64,000 nt of DNA. Source: Phreatobacter aquaticus. Lineage in GTDB: Bacteria; Pseudomonadota; Alphaproteobacteria; Rhizobiales; Phreatobacteraceae. The stretch lies in contig NZ_CP039865.1 of the NCBI RefSeq assembly GCF_005160265.1, positions 634,501-698,500 of the forward strand. Reading direction: 5' to 3'. The position numbers and the translations under genes were made by a program. How positions within the stretch are numbered: the first letter of the stretch is position 1; each line of letters begins with the position of its first letter. The notes under the pieces were generated by a model. The model ran no database searches and had not been told where the DNA came from. It saw only the letters and a list, made by a program, of their open reading frames with translations. Below are positions 17,186-27,024 of this stretch, one piece after another.

Positions 17186-17896
17186 ATGAAGGAAGGTCCC
17201 TCCATTGCCGCCATCGCCGCCCTGATCGGCGATCCCGCCCGCGCCAACATGCTGGACGCGCTGATGAGCGGCCGCGCCCTCACCGCCGGCGAGCTGGCGG
17301 CGGAAGCCGGCATCTCACCGCAGACCGCCAGCGGCCATCTGGCCAAGCTGCGCGAGGCAGGCCTTGTCCTCGTCACATCCCAGGGTCGCCACCGCTATTT
17401 CCGCCTGTCCGGCCCGGACATTGCCCAGGTGCTGGAAGGGTTGATGGGGATTGCCGCGCGCACCGGCCGGACACGCACCCGCACCGGTCCGCGCGATCCC
17501 GCCATGCGCACCGCCCGCCTCTGCTACGACCATCTTGCCGGCGAATGGGGCGTGCGCCTGTTCGACGCTTTCGTCGCCCATGGCCAGCTGGCAAGCGACG
17601 GCGAGGCTGCCTCGCTCACCGACCAGGGGCGACGCTTCTTCGCAGCCGAGGGGATCGACATGGCCGAGCTCGATCGGAGCAGGCGGCCCCTGTGTCGCGC
17701 CTGCCTCGACTGGAGCGAAAGGCGCCCGCATCTTGCCGGCGCACTCGGCAAGGCTGTGCTCGATCTGGCGCTCAGGCGGGGCTATCTGCGGCGGGTGGGC
17801 GAGAACCGCACGCTGGCGGTGACACCGCCGGGCCAGCGGGCATTGATGACCTGGTGCGAGGAGCCGGGCGGACGGCGCCTGCGCGCGGTGCCGTAA
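17186..17896 (+). CDS. ArsR-type winged-helix transcriptional regulator
   Basis: The 236-residue protein begins with a winged helix-turn-helix domain: DPARANMLDALMSGRALTAGELAAEAGI near residues 14-41, recognition helix SPQTASGHLAKLREAGLV and wing HRYFRLSGPD. The C-terminal 130 residues form a second domain ending in RPLCRACLDWSERRPHLAGALG and RRGYLRR, typical of a long ArsR-like subgroup. The two Cys of CRAC could bind a metal or sense oxidation, but no alpha3-type metal site (ELCVCD) is present. AGGA eight bases upstream supports the ATG. The divergent TauE gene is its likely target; a small inverted repeat CCGAA-TGG-TTCGG at 17129-17141 could be the operator. Confidence 0.85.
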   Translation: MKEGPSIAAIAALIGDPARANMLDALMSGRALTAGELAAEAGISPQTASGHLAKLREAGLVLVTSQGRHRYFRLSGPDIAQVLEGLMGIAARTGRTRTRTGPRDPAMRTARLCYDHLAGEWGVRLFDAFVAHGQLASDGEAASLTDQGRRFFAAEGIDMAELDRSRRPLCRACLDWSERRPHLAGALGKAVLDLALRRGYLRRVGENRTLAVTPPGQRALMTWCEEPGGRRLRAVP

Positions 17897-17917
17897 GCCT
17901 GGGGTCGCGGACTGACG

Positions 17918-18072
17918 CCCCACCCCAACCCTCCCCTCATGGAGGAGTGGGGGTTCCATTCCAACGGCTCTCAGACTCCGCCCAATGGCCAGGGCCGGTT
18001 GATGCCAGTCACACGGACGACCGAGGGCGGCGCGCCATGCCCCCTCCCCGCTTGCGGGAGGGTTGGGTGGGG
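17918..18072. repeat. Palindromic intergenic repeat, family C, copy 1
   Basis: Outer arms ccccaccccaaccctccc and gggagggttgggtgggg form a near-perfect inverted repeat around about 120 bases of non-coding sequence. It fills the gap between the convergent ArsR-type and MscS-type genes. Confidence 0.85.
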
Positions 18073-18118
18073 TGTCGCGGAACACCTGCCGATACTTAGC
18101 CGGCGTGCAGCCAGCACC

Positions 18119-20467
18119 TCACCCAGCGGGCGTCGCGTTCTGCGGCGGCTGGATCGGCGGGGCAATGATGATGCCCTTGGCGCGGAACCGGGAAAGGATC
18201 GCCAGTTGCAATTCGCTGCGCACGGTCAGCGAATAATCGACATTCTTGACGATGCAGCGCAGTTCGAAATCGAGGCCGAGATCGGCGAAGCGCATCAGGA
18301 ACACGCGCGGCGGCGGCTCCTGGATGACCAGCCGGTTCTCGCAGGCCGCCTTCATCAGTTCCTCGCGGACCAGCTCCGGATCGGAATCGTAGGCAACGCG
18401 CACCGGGATCGCCACCCGACCCATCGTGTTGGAATGGGTCCAGTTCTTGACCACGCCGGAGATCAGGTCGGCATTGGGCAGGATGACGGTCGCCCGCTCG
18501 AAGGTCTCGATCTCGGTGGAACGCACCGAGATCTTGCGCACATAGCCTTCCTCGCCCTTCACGACGATGGAGTCGCCGACCCGGATCGGCCGCTCGGCCA
18601 GAAGGATCAGGCCCGAGACGAAGTTCGACACGATCGACTGGAGGCCGAAACCGATGCCGACCGACAAGGCACCGGCGACGATCGCAATATTGGACAGATC
18701 GAGCCCCAGCTGCCGAAGCGCAATGGCGATGACCAGCGCGACGCCGGCATAGTTGAAGATCGTCGACACCGAGTTCTGCAGGCCGGCATCCATGCCGGTG
18801 CGCGGCAGAACCTTGTCGCGGATCCAGCGCTGGACGGCGCGCAGCAGCAGGAAGCCGATCGCCAGCACGCAGCCCGCGATCGCCACCGTCAGCGCAAGGG
18901 CCTGCGCGTCGCCGAGCCGGAAGCCCAGCACGGCATCGTCGATGGTGGCGCCAAACGCGGCGAGCACCGAACCGACGATGACGGCGACATGCAGGATGCC
19001 GCCAAGCAGCGTGCCGAGAAGGTCGAGCCGGTCGGGCTTGATGCCGATGGAGGCGGCAACGGAACGGCCGCGCACGGTGGTGGCGCCGAACCATTCGGCG
19101 ATCAGGGCATCGAGCAGCACCAGGACCATGACCGTGCCGGCGAAGATGACGACCGCGCCGGCGACATGGGTGGCGATGAAGGCGGCGAGCGCTGTATAGC
19201 CGGCGAACAACGCACCGATGATCACGGCAATGGCGAGCCAGAGCGCGGGCCGGGTCCAGGCCCAGGGTTGCGACGCCGCGGGCTTCGGTGCCGACTTGTC
19301 CTCCCCCTCGACCTCGGGCTCGTCCCGCTCGGTCGTGCCGCGCAGGAAATTGACCCCGACGGTTGCAATGGCCAGCGCGGTGAGGCTCGCGATCAGCACG
19401 GTAGCGGCGACCGGCGCGATGATCACCTGCGCGAAACTCATCAGCAGGATGTAGATCGCGATGATCCAGGCGATCTGGCGCATCGCGTGATAGACCGCCT
19501 CGGCGAAGGCATCCGGCAGGGCGATCAGCCGATAGGCCGGCACGCCGGGCGCGAGGGCCCCCTGCAGCACGCCGCGGGTGAAGGCGATGACGACGGCGGC
19601 CGTGATGATCGCCTGCGGGATCAGGGTCTGGCCGCGTGGCAGGATCAGTTCGAAATTGGCGGCAATCCCAAGGCCGACGCCGACCAGCGCTGGCAGGACC
19701 AGCGAGCGCTCGGCCGCCACCCTGATATCGGACAGAACCATGGAGAGCCTGGACGGCGGGGTGTCTGCGGGTGGCGCATAGAGGCCGTGACGGCGCAGGA
19801 TCCGATAGAGCACGATCAGGCCGGCCATGGCCGCGAGACTGACGATGCCCGCGACAGCCAGCCGGGCGGCCCCGACATTGCGGGCCAGATGATCCCACCA
19901 GTCCGAGGCAAGGAACCGGGTTCCGCGCAGCACGCGCGGTATGGCGGCGCTGAGTTCGGACCAGAATCGCGGATCGACGACCGATGTGGAGCGCTGGAAC
20001 AATTGGGCGGTGAACAATTGCCGGCGCCGCTCGACGATCCGGGCGGCGACCTGATCGGCGCGCACCTGCTGAACCTTGAGCCCCCTTACACGCACGTCGA
20101 TCTCGGCGACGGCCTTGGTCTGCTCCTCGCGCTGCTGCTTGGCCTCGGGCGCCTCGGGCGGCGCATTGGCGGCCGGCGCCGCGCCAAGCTGGCTCAAGCG
20201 GTCCCGGGCCTCCGCGAGACGCGGCTCGACTTCAGCCAGCGCCGCCGCCAGCTGATCACGGACAGGGTCGAGCCTGCGCCGCACAGCGGTCAGTTCGTCG
20301 CTGGTCAGCCGCCGCTCGAGCATGGCCTCGATCTGGTCGAGTTCCGGCTTGGCTGTCTCCGCCGCGTCGCGCGCCGGAGCCTGCGCCATGGCCGTGCCGG
20401 CAAGGCACATCGCGACCAGAACACAGGCGAGCGCACGGGCGAATCGGTCGAGCAATCGGCTGCGCAT
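18119..20467 (-). CDS. MscS-type mechanosensitive channel with DUF3772 domain
   Basis: The 782-residue protein starts with a signal peptide (RFARALACVLVAMCLAGTAMAQ), followed by a periplasmic coiled-coil/DUF3772-like region (about residues 30-200). A set of around ten membrane helices comes next, and then the MscS pore, beta and C-terminal domains (about 560-770): VGIGFGLQSIVSNFVSGLILL is the pore helix and RPIRVGDSIVVKGEEGYVRKI the beta domain entry. These channels release solutes on hypo-osmotic shock. The start at 20467 places a standard signal peptide at the N-terminus; an extension to 20770 would overlap the AsmA gene. AsmA-family and MscS genes are adjacent here with 86 bases between them, both on the minus strand. 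Confidence 0.9.
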   Translation of the reverse strand: MRSRLLDRFARALACVLVAMCLAGTAMAQAPARDAAETAKPELDQIEAMLERRLTSDELTAVRRRLDPVRDQLAAALAEVEPRLAEARDRLSQLGAAPAANAPPEAPEAKQQREEQTKAVAEIDVRVRGLKVQQVRADQVAARIVERRRQLFTAQLFQRSTSVVDPRFWSELSAAIPRVLRGTRFLASDWWDHLARNVGAARLAVAGIVSLAAMAGLIVLYRILRRHGLYAPPADTPPSRLSMVLSDIRVAAERSLVLPALVGVGLGIAANFELILPRGQTLIPQAIITAAVVIAFTRGVLQGALAPGVPAYRLIALPDAFAEAVYHAMRQIAWIIAIYILLMSFAQVIIAPVAATVLIASLTALAIATVGVNFLRGTTERDEPEVEGEDKSAPKPAASQPWAWTRPALWLAIAVIIGALFAGYTALAAFIATHVAGAVVIFAGTVMVLVLLDALIAEWFGATTVRGRSVAASIGIKPDRLDLLGTLLGGILHVAVIVGSVLAAFGATIDDAVLGFRLGDAQALALTVAIAGCVLAIGFLLLRAVQRWIRDKVLPRTGMDAGLQNSVSTIFNYAGVALVIAIALRQLGLDLSNIAIVAGALSVGIGFGLQSIVSNFVSGLILLAERPIRVGDSIVVKGEEGYVRKISVRSTEIETFERATVILPNADLISGVVKNWTHSNTMGRVAIPVRVAYDSDPELVREELMKAACENRLVIQEPPPRVFLMRFADLGLDFELRCIVKNVDYSLTVRSELQLAILSRFRAKGIIIAPPIQPPQNATPAG

Positions 20468-20553
20468 GGGGTCTCCGGCGGATGTGATTCGGGCGCGGCG
20501 AGAGTGCCACAGGAGGGCGCGTGGACCGAGAGCCGCACCGCGCCGATTGCGGT

Positions 20554-22500
20554 TCAGTTGCCGCCCGGCTTGCTGATGGCGGGGAATGGCGCGAAGGAGC
20601 TGACCGGCGGCGAGGCCTCGCTGGCGGCCTCCTGGTTGCCCTGCCGATTGATCGCGTCGAGCACGGCACGCAAGGCGTCGCGGTCGCGCGTCACGTCGCG
20701 CAGCGGCGCGGCGGCGCCCGAGCGCCGGATCAGGCTCTGCGGATCGGGGAGCGCGAACGGATCTTCCCAATTGCCCTGCACGACGAAAGGCAGCTCGAAA
20801 TTGCCCTCGCGGGTCGAGCGCTTGAGCATGGCGATACCGTGCATGTCGAGCTCGCGCGCGGGCAGCTGGATGGCGCCCCCCATGCTGACCCGGATGATCG
20901 GGCCATCGAGGACCAGGTCCTCGGTGCTGGCGACCCCGTTCACGATGCGCAAGGTAGCTGCGACCCGGTCATAGGGCGTGCGGCCCGAGCGCGCATCGGC
21001 GCCGGTCGATGCCAGTGGCCGGCGCTCCAGCCGGCGCAGGATCGCCTCCGCATTGAAGCCGTGGACGGCCCCCTCGACCGCGGAAACCGTCGCCTGGCCC
21101 GAGGCCGTGCGGGCGAAATCGGCCATGTGGGCGCCACGGGCCTCCAGCGCGACCTGGATATTGGCGGTGCCCTCGAGCCGGCGGAAGCCGAACCACGCTC
21201 CGAGGCCCTGGCCGAGCTGGGCGCGCTGCACGGTCAGCGACGCGCGCGCCTCGAAGCCGCTCGCATGGGGCTGGATGACGAGGGCGCCGCGCAGGTCGCC
21301 GCCATAGGCCTGCGCCTCGCCGACGGTGAGCGTCAGGCGGCCATTGCGGGCAACAACGGCCGCGGCGGAGCGGCCGAAGGTTGCGCTGCCGATCACCACC
21401 TCGCGCGCCGACAGGCGGAGATCCAGATCCGACGCGATGATCGGCGACAGGTCGATCGGCCGGCGGCTCCAGCCGCGGCTATGATCCGGCGCCACATCGA
21501 GATCGGCGAAATAGGGCGTGGCATTGACCCGGCCGGCATCCAGCGTGCCCTGGACCTGAGGCCGCTCGCCGCCAAGCGTCACGGTCAGCGCGCCATCGGC
21601 GACATTGCCGTCGAGCTCGGCATTGACCTTGGAGAAGGCGAGCGCATTCGGCGAGATCCGCACCTCGCCCTTGAGCGCGAAGGAGCCGAGCGCCGGGCCG
21701 ATGCCGGGGTTCTGGCCGATCCAGCGCAGGAATGTCCGGAGCGAGGGGCCGTCGAGCGTCATCAGCCCCGAGGCGGTGGTGCCGTCGCCGGAACTGACCT
21801 CGCCGTCGAACCCACCGCGCAGCGGCGCGGAGGCGAAGCGCATCTTCAAGCCACTGGACTCGCCGCCGAGCAGGGCCAGCGGCCGCGCGACGATGGCGCT
21901 GATCTCGGTTGCTTCCCCACGCAGCACGAACCGGCCGGAAATATTGGCCTGGCGCTCGAACCCCGGCCAGGCCACCGCAAGCTCGATAGCGCTGAGGTCG
22001 ATCCGCTGCTGCGTCTTCTCGTCGACGATCGCGGCCTCGCCATCGACAATGCGGAAGTCCGGCACGCCGCTGCGGTTCTGCAGCGACACCTGGCGCACCG
22101 CGTCGAGTGCCGCGTCCCAGTTGGACCGGCCGTCTCCGGCGACCTGGATGGCGATGCGCGGGCGGACCAGCACATAGTCGGAGATCGACACCTGGCCGGT
22201 GAGGAGCGGCAGCAGCCTCAGCGCGCCGACCACGCTGTCGCCGGTGGCAAGTGCCGGGCGGTCAGGTGCGCCGATGCGGATCGTCTCCAGATGGACGGCC
22301 AGCTGCGGCAGGATCGAGATCGATACCGATCCACTGACCGTGACGGGAACCCCGAGCCGCTGGCCGAGTTCCTGGACCACGATCCGCCGCACGCTCTCCG
22401 AGGGAACGATCAGCGGCACCAATGCCAGAACGCAGGCGAGCAACACCGCGGCTGCGCCGACGATGGTCATGACCCGTTTGATGGCGGAAGCTAGGCTCAA
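20554..22500 (-). CDS. AsmA family protein
   Basis: The 648-residue protein has an N-terminal membrane anchor (KRVMTIVGAAAVLLACVLALV) and then a long beta-rich periplasmic region typical of AsmA/DUF3971 proteins, e.g. VVQELGQRLGVPVTVSGSVSISILPQLAV near residues 41-69 and an AsmA_2-like C-terminal part (VSAVEGAVHGFNAEAILRRLE). AsmA-like proteins are thought to form lipid-transfer grooves bridging the envelope. No ATG gives a basic residue before the anchor: TTG at 22500 retains KR, while ATG at 22470 begins directly at the helix. TTG is used here, with modest certainty. Neither site has a clear ribosome-binding site. Confidence 0.88.
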   Translation of the reverse strand: MSLASAIKRVMTIVGAAAVLLACVLALVPLIVPSESVRRIVVQELGQRLGVPVTVSGSVSISILPQLAVHLETIRIGAPDRPALATGDSVVGALRLLPLLTGQVSISDYVLVRPRIAIQVAGDGRSNWDAALDAVRQVSLQNRSGVPDFRIVDGEAAIVDEKTQQRIDLSAIELAVAWPGFERQANISGRFVLRGEATEISAIVARPLALLGGESSGLKMRFASAPLRGGFDGEVSSGDGTTASGLMTLDGPSLRTFLRWIGQNPGIGPALGSFALKGEVRISPNALAFSKVNAELDGNVADGALTVTLGGERPQVQGTLDAGRVNATPYFADLDVAPDHSRGWSRRPIDLSPIIASDLDLRLSAREVVIGSATFGRSAAAVVARNGRLTLTVGEAQAYGGDLRGALVIQPHASGFEARASLTVQRAQLGQGLGAWFGFRRLEGTANIQVALEARGAHMADFARTASGQATVSAVEGAVHGFNAEAILRRLERRPLASTGADARSGRTPYDRVAATLRIVNGVASTEDLVLDGPIIRVSMGGAIQLPARELDMHGIAMLKRSTREGNFELPFVVQGNWEDPFALPDPQSLIRRSGAAAPLRDVTRDRDALRAVLDAINRQGNQEAASEASPPVSSFAPFPAISKPGGN

Positions 22501-22706
22501 GCGACACTGCCCTGCTGCGGTCCGGCACGGCCGGACGTTTCGATGACGAGACTGCGATCAACGATGGGGCGGAGACAGTTGGGGGTCGGCCATGGCTTTT
22601 CGATGGCCGCAAAACCACGCGAGGACGCGACTGGCGGCGAACCTTCAGGCAGCAGCGCCGCTCGCGGTTGAGGCAAGCGGCGCGCCGGTGGTTGAGGGCC
22701 AGGCCG

Positions 22707-23366
22707 TCAGGCGGCCTTGGCGAGCGACGGGCTGACCTTGAACGAGGCTTCCGTCTGCGCCTTCACCTCATCGAGCGTGACGCCGTCGGCGAGTTCGAGC
22801 AGCGTCATGCCGGTGCCGCCCTTCTTGTCGATCGAGAACACGCCGAGATCGGTGATCACGATATCGACGACGCCGGCGCCGGTGAGCGGCAGGTTGCAGC
22901 GCTTGAGCAGCTTCGGGCCATCCTTGGCCGAATGCTCCATCACCACCACCACGCGCTGGACGCCCGCGACGAGATCCATCGCGCCGCCCATGCCCTTCAC
23001 CATCTTGCCCGGGATCATCCAGTTGGCGAGATCGCCGTTCTCGGCCACCTGCATGGCGCCGAGGATCGACAGGTTGATGTGGCCGCCGCGGATCATCGCA
23101 AAGGAATCCGACGAGGAGAAATAGCTCGTCGTCGGCAGCTCGGTGATCGTCTGCTTGCCGGCATTGATCAGGTCCGGGTCTTCCTCGCCCTCAAAGGGGA
23201 AGGGGCCCATGCCAAGCATGCCGTTCTCCGACTGGAGCTGCACGTTCATGCCGGCAGGAATGTGGTTCGACACCAGCGTCGGGATGCCGATGCCGAGATT
23301 GACGTAAAAGCCGTCGCGCAATTCCTTGGCGGCGCGGGCGGCCATCTGGTCACGAGTCCATGCCAT
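22707..23366 (-). CDS. scoB: 3-oxoacid CoA-transferase subunit B
   Basis: The 219-residue subunit carries the active-site Glu in [12 protein letters not shown] (about residues 46-57), after [21 protein letters not shown]. The family transfers CoA from succinyl-CoA to a 3-oxoacid such as acetoacetate or 3-oxoadipate. [14 protein letters not shown] and [10 protein letters not shown] segments are typical of the SCOT/PcaJ group. It is 13 bases downstream of subunit A, with gagaggagaga as ribosome-binding site. The sequence favours ScoB over PcaJ but context (no beta-ketoadipate genes) is the main argument. Confidence 0.93.
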   Translation of the reverse strand: MAWTRDQMAARAAKELRDGFYVNLGIGIPTLVSNHIPAGMNVQLQSENGMLGMGPFPFEGEEDPDLINAGKQTITELPTTSYFSSSDSFAMIRGGHINLSILGAMQVAENGDLANWMIPGKMVKGMGGAMDLVAGVQRVVVVMEHSAKDGPKLLKRCNLPLTGAGVVDIVITDLGVFSIDKKGGTGMTLLELADGVTLDEVKAQTEASFKVSPSLAKAA

Positions 23367-23379
23367 CGGGTCTCTCCTC

Positions 23380-24090
23380 TCAGGCAGCTTGGCGCGGGCG
23401 GGTGGTGCGCTGCTCGATCCGCTTCACCGGATTGGCGAGGTGGACGATGCGCTTCACATAGATGCCGGCGGTGTGGATATGGTCGGGATCGATCTCGCCC
23501 GGCTCGACCAGATGCTCGACCTGGGCGATCGTCATCCGCGAGGCCGTCGCCATCATCGGGTTGAAATTGCGGGCGGTCTTGCGGAAGACAAGGTTGCCCT
23601 CCTTGTCGGCCTTCCAGGCGTGGACGAGCGAGATGTCGGCGAACAGGCCGGTTTCCATCACGAATTGCTCGCCGTTGAACTCGCGCACTTCCTTGCCGTC
23701 GGCGATGATCGTGCCGACGCCAGTCTTGGTGAAGAAGGCCGGGATGCCGGCGCCGCCGGCGCGGATGCGCTCGGCCAAGGTGCCCTGGGGATTGAACTCG
23801 AGCTCCAGCTCGCCCGACAGGAACTGCTGCGCGAACAGCTTGTTCTCGCCGACATAGGACGAGATCATCTTCTTGATCTGCTTGGTCTCGAGCAGGATGC
23901 CGAGGCCAGCGCCATCGACGCCGGCATTGTTGGAGATGACCGTCAGGTTCTTGGCGCCCGAATCGCGAACGGCCTCGATCAGCACGTCGGGAATGCCGCA
24001 GAGGCCGAAGCCGCCGGACATGATGGTCATGCCGTCCTTGATCTGGCCCGCCAGTGCATCCTTGGCGGTTGAATAGGTCTTCGAACTCAT
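23380..24090 (-). CDS. scoA: 3-oxoacid CoA-transferase subunit A
   Basis: The 236-residue subunit has the CoA-binding glycine loop [16 protein letters not shown] at residues 22-37, followed by [33 protein letters not shown], diagnostic of the SCOT alpha subunit. Together with the next gene it forms the heteromeric CoA-transferase used in acetoacetate or short-chain ketoacid catabolism. The operon reads A then B on the minus strand. 233 bases separate it from the divergent SDR gene, a space likely to hold two promoters. Confidence 0.93.
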   Translation of the reverse strand: MSSKTYSTAKDALAGQIKDGMTIMSGGFGLCGIPDVLIEAVRDSGAKNLTVISNNAGVDGAGLGILLETKQIKKMISSYVGENKLFAQQFLSGELELEFNPQGTLAERIRAGGAGIPAFFTKTGVGTIIADGKEVREFNGEQFVMETGLFADISLVHAWKADKEGNLVFRKTARNFNPMMATASRMTIAQVEHLVEPGEIDPDHIHTAGIYVKRIVHLANPVKRIEQRTTRPRQAA

Positions 24091-24323
24091 CGCAAATCGC
24101 CTCGCAGACGGGCCTTGTCAAAGGCCTCGATCGAATGCATGCCGCACTCTTGCAGATTGAACCGGCGGACAATGGGGGATTTCGGCCCGCCCATCAAGAA
24201 CCAACAGCCGAACAGATGATGCCCAGGGCCCATTCCAGATAACGGCCATGCAGGCGGGCGCGTGACATCACCCCTGCGAGGTGCTTTCGTCCCGGCCAAA
24301 TCAGAGACAACGAGGAGACGACC

Positions 24324-25076
24324 ATGGACAGGACCATCATCGCCATTACCGGTGGTGCATCCGGCATCGGACTGGCTGCCGCGCGCGCCGCCGTCGCCAA
24401 GGGCTGGCATGTGGCGGTCGGCGACCGCGACGAACGCGCACTGGCCGCCGCCGAGACGGCGCTGGGCAACAAGGCGACCTATACCGGTCTCGACGTCACC
24501 GACGAGGCCGCCGTCGATGCCTGGATCGACGCGGCCACCGCCCGCGGACGGCTGGCGGGTCTCGTCACCTCCGCCGGCATCGGCGCCGACGTGCCGGCCC
24601 TCGACACATCGGTCGATCTGTTCCGCCGGGTCCATGCGGTCAATGTGCTGGGCACGTTCCTGTGCGCCCGCGCCGCCGGCCGGGTGATGCGCGATTCCGG
24701 TGGCGGCTCCATCGTCACCATCGCCTCGGTCTCCGGCGTCCGCGGCTCCAAGGGCCGGGTCGCCTATGGCTCGTCGAAGGCCGCCGTCATCAACATGACC
24801 CAGGGGCTCTCGACCGACCTCGCCCGCTTCGGCATTCGCGCCAATGCTGTCTGCCCCGGCCCGATCGAGACGCCGATGACCGCCGAGATCCACGACCGCG
24901 CCACCCGCGAGAGCTGGCTCAGCCATGTGCCGATGCGCCGCTATGGCACGCCGGACGAGATGGCGACGCTGATCGCCTTCCTGCTCGACGAGACCCAGTC
25001 GAGCTACATCACCGGTCAGGCGATCTCCGCCGACGGTGGCTTCGCCGGAGCCGGACTTCCTAATTTGGACGGCTGA
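24324..25076 (+). CDS. SDR family NAD(P)-dependent oxidoreductase
   Basis: The 250-residue classical short-chain dehydrogenase has the cofactor motif TGGASGIGLAAARAA (residues 8-22), a VTSAGIG segment in place of NNAG, the catalytic Ser in IVTIASVSG, and YGSSK (Tyr and Lys) near 151-155. The C-terminal CPGPIETPMT and ITGQAISADGGF are typical. The Asp in VGDRDER at the end of beta strand 2 suggests NAD(H) preference. gaggaga precedes the ATG. Substrate is unknown; it lies just upstream of the branched-chain-type ABC importer genes and may share regulation, though about 215 bases lie between them. Confidence 0.9.
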   Translation: MDRTIIAITGGASGIGLAAARAAVAKGWHVAVGDRDERALAAAETALGNKATYTGLDVTDEAAVDAWIDAATARGRLAGLVTSAGIGADVPALDTSVDLFRRVHAVNVLGTFLCARAAGRVMRDSGGGSIVTIASVSGVRGSKGRVAYGSSKAAVINMTQGLSTDLARFGIRANAVCPGPIETPMTAEIHDRATRESWLSHVPMRRYGTPDEMATLIAFLLDETQSSYITGQAISADGGFAGAGLPNLDG

Positions 25077-25154
25077 ACCACCATTTTTCGAGGCAATGCG
25101 TCGATTGGTCATCGTCCAAACGGCCTACCGGGCCTGTTTTTGCGCGAAATTGCA

Positions 25155-25182
25155 TTGACCTTCCCGTCCGGCCCGATAGTCT
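25155..25182 (+). promoter_or_regulatory. Possible sigma-70 promoter for the liv-type operon
   Basis: TTGACC (25155-25160) and TAGTCT (25177-25182) are separated by 16 bases in an AT-richer stretch upstream of the first transporter gene. The -35 match is good, the -10 match weak, so this is only a candidate. Confidence 0.3.
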
Positions 25183-25291
25183 TTTTGGCGAAGCTCGAAA
25201 TCATATTTCGGGCAATGAAACGCAAGTTTCAGTCAGGGAAATGTTTGGGCACGAAGACGGCGACAAGCCGCGCGGGCCTTCCAGGGAGGAC

Positions 25292-26134
25292 ATGGCGTTG
25301 GCGCCATCTGATCCGGCCGCGCCTCAGCGGCCGTCTGCTGCACGTCTGGATGTTGATGGCCTGTCGCTGCAATTTGGCGGCGTGAAGGCGCTCGACGGCG
25401 TATCGCTGTCGGTCGAGCCGGGCTCGATAACCGCTCTCATCGGCCCGAATGGCGCCGGCAAGACCTCCGCCTTCAATGCCATTTCCGGCTTCTACAAGCC
25501 GAAGAGCGGCACGGTGACGCTAGACGGCGCCGACATCACCCAGGTGCCGGCGCGCGACCGCGCCAAGCTCGGCCTTGCCCGCACCTTCCAGAACATCGCG
25601 CTGTTTCGCGGCATGACCGTGCTCGACAATATCAAGCTCGGCCGCCACGCCCATCTCACCACCAATGTCTTCGATGCCTTCTTCTACTGGGGCAAGGCGA
25701 AGCGCGAGGAGATGGAACTCCGCGCCGAGATCGAGCGCGACGTCATCGATTTCCTTGAGCTCGACCACATCCGCAACACCCCCGTGGCGATCCTGCCCTA
25801 CGGCCTGCAGAAGAAGGTGGAGCTCGCCCGCGCGCTCGCCATGCGGCCGCGCATCCTGATGCTGGACGAACCGGTCGCCGGCATGAACCGCGAGGAGACC
25901 GAGGACATGGCCCGCGCCATCCTCGATGTGCGCGACGAATGGGGCGTCACCGTCCTCCTGGTCGAGCACGACATGGGCATGGTGATGGACATTTCCGACC
26001 ATGTCTGCGTGCTCAATTTCGGCCGCCGCATTGCCGCGGGATCGCCGGCCGAGGTGCGCGCCAATCCGGATGTCATCAAGGCCTATCTCGGCTCGTCCGG
26101 CGACCCCCGCAAAGCCGATCTGGAGGTCGCGTGA
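25292..26134 (+). CDS. livG: Branched-chain-type ABC transporter ATP-binding protein (LivG-like)
   Basis: This ATPase of the importer has Walker A GPNGAGKTSAFNAISG, the LivG-type insertion after it, an ABC signature varied to LPYGLQKKVELARAL (usual LSYGQQRRLEIARAL) and Walker B ILMLDEPVAGMN. It couples ATP hydrolysis to import through LivH and LivM. The start at 25292 follows agggagga; an ATG at 25241 with gggaa is an alternative that would add 17 residues. The stop codon overlaps the livH start by one base (TGATG). Gene symbols here indicate family role; the substrate need not be Leu/Ile/Val. Confidence 0.93.
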   Translation: MALAPSDPAAPQRPSAARLDVDGLSLQFGGVKALDGVSLSVEPGSITALIGPNGAGKTSAFNAISGFYKPKSGTVTLDGADITQVPARDRAKLGLARTFQNIALFRGMTVLDNIKLGRHAHLTTNVFDAFFYWGKAKREEMELRAEIERDVIDFLELDHIRNTPVAILPYGLQKKVELARALAMRPRILMLDEPVAGMNREETEDMARAILDVRDEWGVTVLLVEHDMGMVMDISDHVCVLNFGRRIAAGSPAEVRANPDVIKAYLGSSGDPRKADLEVA

Positions 26135-27024
26135 TGTTTGGTGCGATCGATCCCATCGACATCATCGAGACGAGCATTGCGGGCCTTGGCACCGGCGCGC
26201 TGCTGGCGCTGACCGGCGTCGCCTTCGTCATCATCTACAAGGCCACCAAGGTCATCAATCTCGCCATCGGCGAGATGCTGATGATCGGCGCCTTCGTATT
26301 CTATGGCTTCTCGGCGGGCCTTGCCCTGCCGATCTGGATCTCGATCCCGGCAACGCTCGTCGTGGCTGCCCTGATCGGTGGCGGCATCGAGCGGCTGATG
26401 ATCCGCCCGCTGATGAAGGACAATCCGGTCTCGGTCTTCATGGTGACGATCGGGCTCACCTCCATCCTCATCGGCATTGTCGAACTGATCTGGACCGCCG
26501 AGCCGCGCCGCCTGCCGGAATTCCTGCCGGGACAACCGATCGTGCTCGGAGAGGCCTTCATCGGCTCGAAGACCGCCTATTCCTTCCTGATCGCAGCCGC
26601 CGTCATCGCCGTGCTGCTGGTAGTCTTCGCCTTCTGGCGTGGCGGCATCGCCCTGCGCGCAACCGCCACCGACCGCGCCGCCGCCTCCTCCGTCGGCATC
26701 AACATCGCCGGCGTCTTCTCCTTCTCCTGGATGCTCGCCGCCATGGTGGCCGCGCTCGCCGGCATCCTCGTCGGATCGGTCGGCGGCATCTCCTCGGCCA
26801 TGGGCCTGTTCGGCCTGTCGGTTTTCGTGGTGGTGATCGTCGGCGGGCTGGATTCGATTGCCGGCGCGCTGATCGCCGGCCTGTTCATTGGCTGGCTGGA
26901 GGCCATGGTCGGCCGCTTCTTCGGCGGCGAGTTCAAGCTGCTCGCCACCTTCTCGATCCTGCTCGTCGTGCTGGTCGTCCGGCCCTACGGCCTGTTCGGC
27001 ACCCATGAGATCGAGAGGCTCTGA
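26134..27024 (+). CDS. livH: Branched-chain-type ABC transporter permease (LivH-like)
   Basis: The 296-residue permease has the LivH pattern: GTGALLALTGVAFVIIYKATKVINLAIGEMLMIGAF near residues 19-54, ERLMIRPLMKDNPVSVFMVTIGL near 89-111 and RATATDRAAASSVGINI near 178-194, with a C-terminal GGLDSIAGALIAGLFIGWLE. About eight membrane helices are evident. The ribosome-binding site ggagg lies within the end of livG, and the start overlaps the livG stop (TGATG). The same TGATG overlap links it to livM. Confidence 0.94.
   Translation: MFGAIDPIDIIETSIAGLGTGALLALTGVAFVIIYKATKVINLAIGEMLMIGAFVFYGFSAGLALPIWISIPATLVVAALIGGGIERLMIRPLMKDNPVSVFMVTIGLTSILIGIVELIWTAEPRRLPEFLPGQPIVLGEAFIGSKTAYSFLIAAAVIAVLLVVFAFWRGGIALRATATDRAAASSVGINIAGVFSFSWMLAAMVAALAGILVGSVGGISSAMGLFGLSVFVVVIVGGLDSIAGALIAGLFIGWLEAMVGRFFGGEFKLLATFSILLVVLVVRPYGLFGTHEIERL

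Noticed and set aside
17939-20974. A 1011-codon open frame on the plus strand opposite the MscS-type gene
   Set aside because: Composition is typical of an antisense frame (many Arg, Gly, Asp, His), it includes repeat DNA at its start, and the opposite strand has a clear signal peptide and channel domains.
22707-25076. CoA-transferase and SDR as one operon with the ABC importer
   Set aside because: scoAB is on the opposite strand from the SDR and importer genes, and about 215 bases with a promoter-like sequence separate the SDR from livG.
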